Assembly: GCA_903930805.1 (NCBI GenBank)
Contig: CAIYZZ010000554.1
Span: 1-8,165 of the forward strand
Direction: 5' to 3'
Source of the DNA: an uncultured Rhodocyclaceae bacterium
GTDB taxonomy: Bacteria > Pseudomonadota > Gammaproteobacteria > Burkholderiales > Rhodocyclaceae
Length of the DNA: 8,165 bases
The first letter of the stretch is position 1, and every line of letters starts with the position of its first letter. Of this stretch, positions 6,286 through 8,165 are shown one piece after another. The translations under genes were made by a program, and so were the position numbers. Under the pieces are notes generated by a model. That model saw nothing but the letters and a program-made list of their open reading frames with translations. It had not been told where the DNA came from and did no database searches.

Positions 6286-7461
6286 ATGAGTCTGAGTGGA
6301 ATTCTGCCCGGTCTGGCTGCGCGTATCGCCAACCTGCGTCGTGATCTGCATGCTCACCCGGAACTGGCGTTTGACGAAACCCGTACTGCCGGGATCGTGG
6401 CCAATCAGTTGAGAAAGCTTGGCATCGAGGTACACGAAGGATGGGCAAAAACGGGTGTGGTGGGTTGTCTCAGGGCGGGCAGCGGCGCACGCGCCATCGG
6501 CCTGCGGGCCGATATGGATGCGCTGCCGCTACCGGAACTGAATACCTTCCCACACCGCTCGCGCCACGCGGGTCGCATGCATGCCTGCGGCCATGACGGT
6601 CATACGGCGATGCTGCTGGGTGCGGCCGAGGCGCTTGTAGCGCTGCGCGACGCCGGGAATTTCGACGGCACGGTTTATTTCATTTTTCAACCCGCCGAAG
6701 AACACGAAGGCGGCGGGCGCGTCATGGTGGAAGAAGGCCTCTTCGAACGTTTCCCGATGCAGATGGTGTTCGGATTACACAACTGGCCGGGCTTGCCGGC
6801 CGGCAGTATCGTGGCGATGGAAGGTCCCGTAATGGCCGGTGCTGATCGCTTCGAGATCATCATCAACGCGCGTGGGGCACATGCGGCGATGCCGCATCAG
6901 GGCACAGATGCGATCCTCGCGGGGGCGGCCCTCGTTCAGGCACTGCAGTCGCTGGTAAGCCGGGCCACCGATCCTCTCGATTCAGCCGTGATCAGCGTGA
7001 CACGCTTTCATGCTGGCCAAGCGGACAACATTCTGCCAGAGCAGGCCGTGCTGGGCGGCACGGTGCGCACTTTCCAACCCGAATTGCAGGATGCGTTGGA
7101 AGAGGGTATGCGCCGTATCTGCATTGGCATCGAAACTACCTATCGAGTCCATGTGGAGTTTCATTATGTGCGCGGCTATCCACCGACGCTCAATGCTGAG
7201 GAACCCACCTGCATAAGCCGCGAAGTGGCCCGTCAAGTCGCGGTTGGTGAACAGGTCTTCACCCACCTCAAGCCGAGCATGGGGGCGGAGGATTTCGCCT
7301 ATCTGTCGTGTGTTGTGCCCGGTTGCTATGTCTGGCTCGGTAATGGCCCCGGTGAAGGCGGCTGCATGCTCCACAGCCCGCATTACGACTTCAACGACGA
7401 GATCATCGCCACAGGTATCAACTACTGGGTGCGTTTGGTGGAGAGGGCGCTGGTACCTTGA
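6286..7461 (+). CDS. M20D family metallo-amidohydrolase (hippurate / N-acyl-amino-acid hydrolase type)
   Basis: A 391-residue cytosolic enzyme of the M20D group, which hydrolyses N-acyl amino acids such as hippurate, N-acetyl amino acids or indole-acetyl amino acids with two metal ions. Motifs in order: HAHPEL (22-27), GLRADMDALPL (72-82), MHACGHDGHT (98-107) with metal ligands C101 and H103, FQPAEEHEGG (134-143) with catalytic E138 and metal ligand E139, GLHNWP (163-168) with H165, AHAAMPHQGTDAI (198-210) of the lid/dimerisation domain, SMGAEDFAYL (331-340) and LHSPHYDFND (362-371) with H363. All expected ligands are present and there is no signal peptide. The frame stays open upstream to 6019, but ATG 6286 is chosen because of GAGGAG 9 bases before it and the fit to the family N-terminus. 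The exact substrate cannot be read from sequence; hipO would be a guess. Divergent from nnr, with no obvious functional link to it. Confidence 0.93.
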   Translation: MSLSGILPGLAARIANLRRDLHAHPELAFDETRTAGIVANQLRKLGIEVHEGWAKTGVVGCLRAGSGARAIGLRADMDALPLPELNTFPHRSRHAGRMHACGHDGHTAMLLGAAEALVALRDAGNFDGTVYFIFQPAEEHEGGGRVMVEEGLFERFPMQMVFGLHNWPGLPAGSIVAMEGPVMAGADRFEIIINARGAHAAMPHQGTDAILAGAALVQALQSLVSRATDPLDSAVISVTRFHAGQADNILPEQAVLGGTVRTFQPELQDALEEGMRRICIGIETTYRVHVEFHYVRGYPPTLNAEEPTCISREVARQVAVGEQVFTHLKPSMGAEDFAYLSCVVPGCYVWLGNGPGEGGCMLHSPHYDFNDEIIATGINYWVRLVERALVP

Positions 7462-7486
7462 GGAGCGGATTCAAGCCTGTTTTTTT
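7457..7486 (+). terminator. Possible weak terminator at the end of the M20 gene
   Basis: CTTGAG (7457-7462, including the stop codon) can pair with TTCAAG (7470-7475) around a 7-base loop, with one G-T pair. Seven T residues follow at 7480-7486 after a 4-base gap. The short, AT-rich stem and the gap make it weak. Confidence 0.35.
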
Positions 7487-7502
7487 GCGTTACTCTTGCG
7501 GC

Positions 7503-7669
7503 ATGCTCATCCGTACCACCCCCACCCCCACCCGCAACAGCACGACGGGCGAACCTACATTACCTACCGTCTGGTAGAGAGCCGCCGGGTCGGCGGCAAG
7601 GTGCGGCAGGTCTTGCTGCCCAATCTGGGCCACCAGTTCCCGCTTGTCAAGGAGATCTGGCAGGAGTAG
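7503..7669 (+). pseudogene. Frameshifted, truncated N-terminus of an IS1634-like transposase
   Basis: ATG 7503 opens MLIRTTPTPTRNSTTGEP, after which this frame runs to TAG 7575-7577. The next frame continues the protein as YITYRLVESRRVGGKVRQ then LLPNLGHQFPLVKEIWQE and stops at TAG 7667-7669. Together they match the pattern I know from the N-terminus of IS1634-family (IS4-superfamily, DDE) transposases, with an 'IR.T..... TGE.Y.TYRLVES.R.G.KVRQ..LLNLG..F' shape. A single-base loss near 7554 explains the frame change. Only about 53 of several hundred residues remain; the catalytic domain is absent. The recognition is from memory of the family, not a search. The C-rich tract at 7516-7533, which encodes TTPTPT, may have grown by slippage. 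Confidence 0.65.
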
Positions 7670-7675
7670 GAATGG

Positions 7676-7704
7676 TTGACAGGTATTCAAACGATCACTA
7701 GTAT
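7676..7704 (+). promoter_or_regulatory. Sigma70 promoter of the LexA/UmuD-like gene
   Basis: A perfect -35 TTGACA (7676-7681) is separated by 17 bases from TAGTAT (7699-7704), which matches four of six -10 bases. Predicted start is near 7711, giving a leader of about 30 bases. The promoter begins only 6 bases after the transposase fossil ends. Confidence 0.8.
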
Positions 7705-7723
7705 GGTGTTCATAGAGACACCA
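7704..7723. promoter_or_regulatory. SOS-box-like operator palindrome, TGGTGT-N8-ACACCA
   Basis: A perfect 6-bp inverted repeat, TGGTGT and ACACCA, separated by 8 bases (TCATAGAG), overlaps the last base of the -10 and the expected transcription start. The canonical proteobacterial LexA box is CTGT-N8-ACAG; here the half-site core is GTGT/ACAC with the same 8-base spacing. Position and symmetry suggest an autorepression site for the S24 regulator that follows. Confidence 0.6.
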
Positions 7724-7728
7724 AATGC

Positions 7729-7734
7729 AAGGAG
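7729..7734 (+). promoter_or_regulatory. Ribosome binding site AAGGAG of the LexA/UmuD-like gene
   Basis: AAGGAG, 6 bases before ATG 7741, fixes the start of this gene. Confidence 0.8.
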
Positions 7735-7740
7735 CCAACA

Positions 7741-8165
7741 ATGCCTCCCTCCGGTACCGCTCGTGACACTGAATACCTTGACCGACTGCGCGACTACTAC
7801 GTTGGCGCCAAACGCATTCCGACCCAGCAGCGTATCTGCGAGTTGATCGGGTTTGCCTCCAAAACCGCCGCCAAAAAGCTGCTCGAACGTTTGGAGAACG
7901 CCGGCTTCGTCGAACGCACGCCCGACGACGACGCTTGGATGCCGACGCTGCGTTTTTTCGAGCGCCATCTCGCCGACACATCCGTGCGTGCAGGCGCACC
8001 GGACATGATCGAGCAGTCGCAGGGTGAACTCTTTCTGATCGACCAGTACCTCGTTCGGCAACCCTCAAGAACGATCATGGTGCCAGTGAAGGGTGATTCG
8101 ATGATCGACGCCGGCATCCACGATGGGGATATTGTTGTCGTGGCGCGTGCCAAGGGTGCCCAGTC
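7741..8165 (+). CDS. LexA/UmuD-like S24 self-cleaving transcriptional repressor (3' end outside window)
   Basis: The frame from ATG 7741 runs open to the window end, giving 141 residues. Residues about 10-60 look like a winged-helix DNA-binding domain (RIPTQQRICELIGFASKTAA..LLERLENAGFVE), similar in layout to the LexA N-terminus. The C-terminal S24 peptidase domain has the autocleavage dipeptide A84-G85 in VRAGAP, and the nucleophile S120 in KGDSMIDAGIHDGD (117-130), which is closer to UmuD than to classical LexA. The catalytic lysine lies beyond the window. Such proteins repress damage-inducible genes until RecA filaments trigger self-cleavage, and often sit first in an operon with a Y-family polymerase (umuC) or an imuA-imuB-dnaE2 set; which of these follows here cannot be seen. 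The gene has its own strong promoter with a palindrome at the start site. It is probably not the housekeeping lexA, but that is not proven. Confidence 0.9.
   Translation, partial: MPPSGTARDTEYLDRLRDYYVGAKRIPTQQRICELIGFASKTAAKKLLERLENAGFVERTPDDDAWMPTLRFFERHLADTSVRAGAPDMIEQSQGELFLIDQYLVRQPSRTIMVPVKGDSMIDAGIHDGDIVVVARAKGAQ

Noticed and set aside
6225..6332. Upstream extension of nnr
   Set aside because: The extra 36 residues would overlap the start and ribosome binding site of the divergent M20 gene and do not look like a YjeF N-terminus.
7516..7534. C-rich tract as a G-quadruplex on the minus strand
   Set aside because: Only three runs of three or more G are present (GGG, GGGGG, GGGGG) plus one GG, so a standard three-layer quadruplex is not satisfied. 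The tract is explained as part of the decaying transposase reading frame.
1..8165. CRISPR array, rRNA, riboswitch or complete insertion sequence
   Set aside because: No regularly spaced long repeats, no rRNA-like stretch, no known riboswitch pattern ahead of nadC, nnr or the M20 gene, and no paired terminal inverted repeats were seen.

Overview
The window is about 8.2 kb of moderately GC-rich (roughly 58-60% by eye) bacterial DNA. The protein sequences (quinolinate phosphoribosyltransferase, bifunctional NAD(P)HX repair enzyme, M20D amidohydrolase) and the tRNA-Ser(GGA) look proteobacterial, most likely betaproteobacterial. That placement is an impression from sequence style, not from a search.

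Left part (1-3743): accessory DNA. The last codons of an unidentified gene end at 80 and overlap, as ATGA, the start of a 1070-residue Swt1-type HEPN + DUF499 ATPase. Proteins of this kind are found in phage-defence clusters. Forty-four bases after it, a very good ribosome binding site leads into a 19-codon ORF that looks like the beginning of a lost next gene. About 350 bases without a convincing gene follow. They hold a hairpin, four copies of TTCGGGG spaced 11, 33 and 11 bases apart, and a strong intrinsic terminator that faces the tRNA. The layout fits one end of a mobile or defence island inserted at the 3' end of tRNA-Ser.

Middle (3744-7461): chromosome backbone. On the minus strand lie nnr (NAD(P)HX epimerase/dehydratase), nadC (overlapping nnr by 22 bases) and tRNA-Ser(GGA), which ends at the terminator. 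The first two genes join de novo NAD synthesis with NAD(P)H damage repair. Divergent from nnr, with 61 bases between, is an M20D amidohydrolase of the hippurate / N-acyl-amino-acid hydrolase type.

Right part (7462-8165): a frameshifted, truncated fossil of an IS1634-like transposase N-terminus lies immediately upstream of a well-formed sigma70 promoter. That promoter drives a LexA/UmuD-like S24 self-cleaving repressor, which is cut by the window end. The start region of this promoter carries the palindrome TGGTGT-N8-ACACCA, which has the geometry of an SOS box but different half-sites; it is a candidate operator for the repressor itself.

The most interesting parts are the defence-like HEPN-DUF499 gene with its truncated follower, the phased TTCGGGG repeats next to the tRNA, and the repressor with its variant SOS-like operator.
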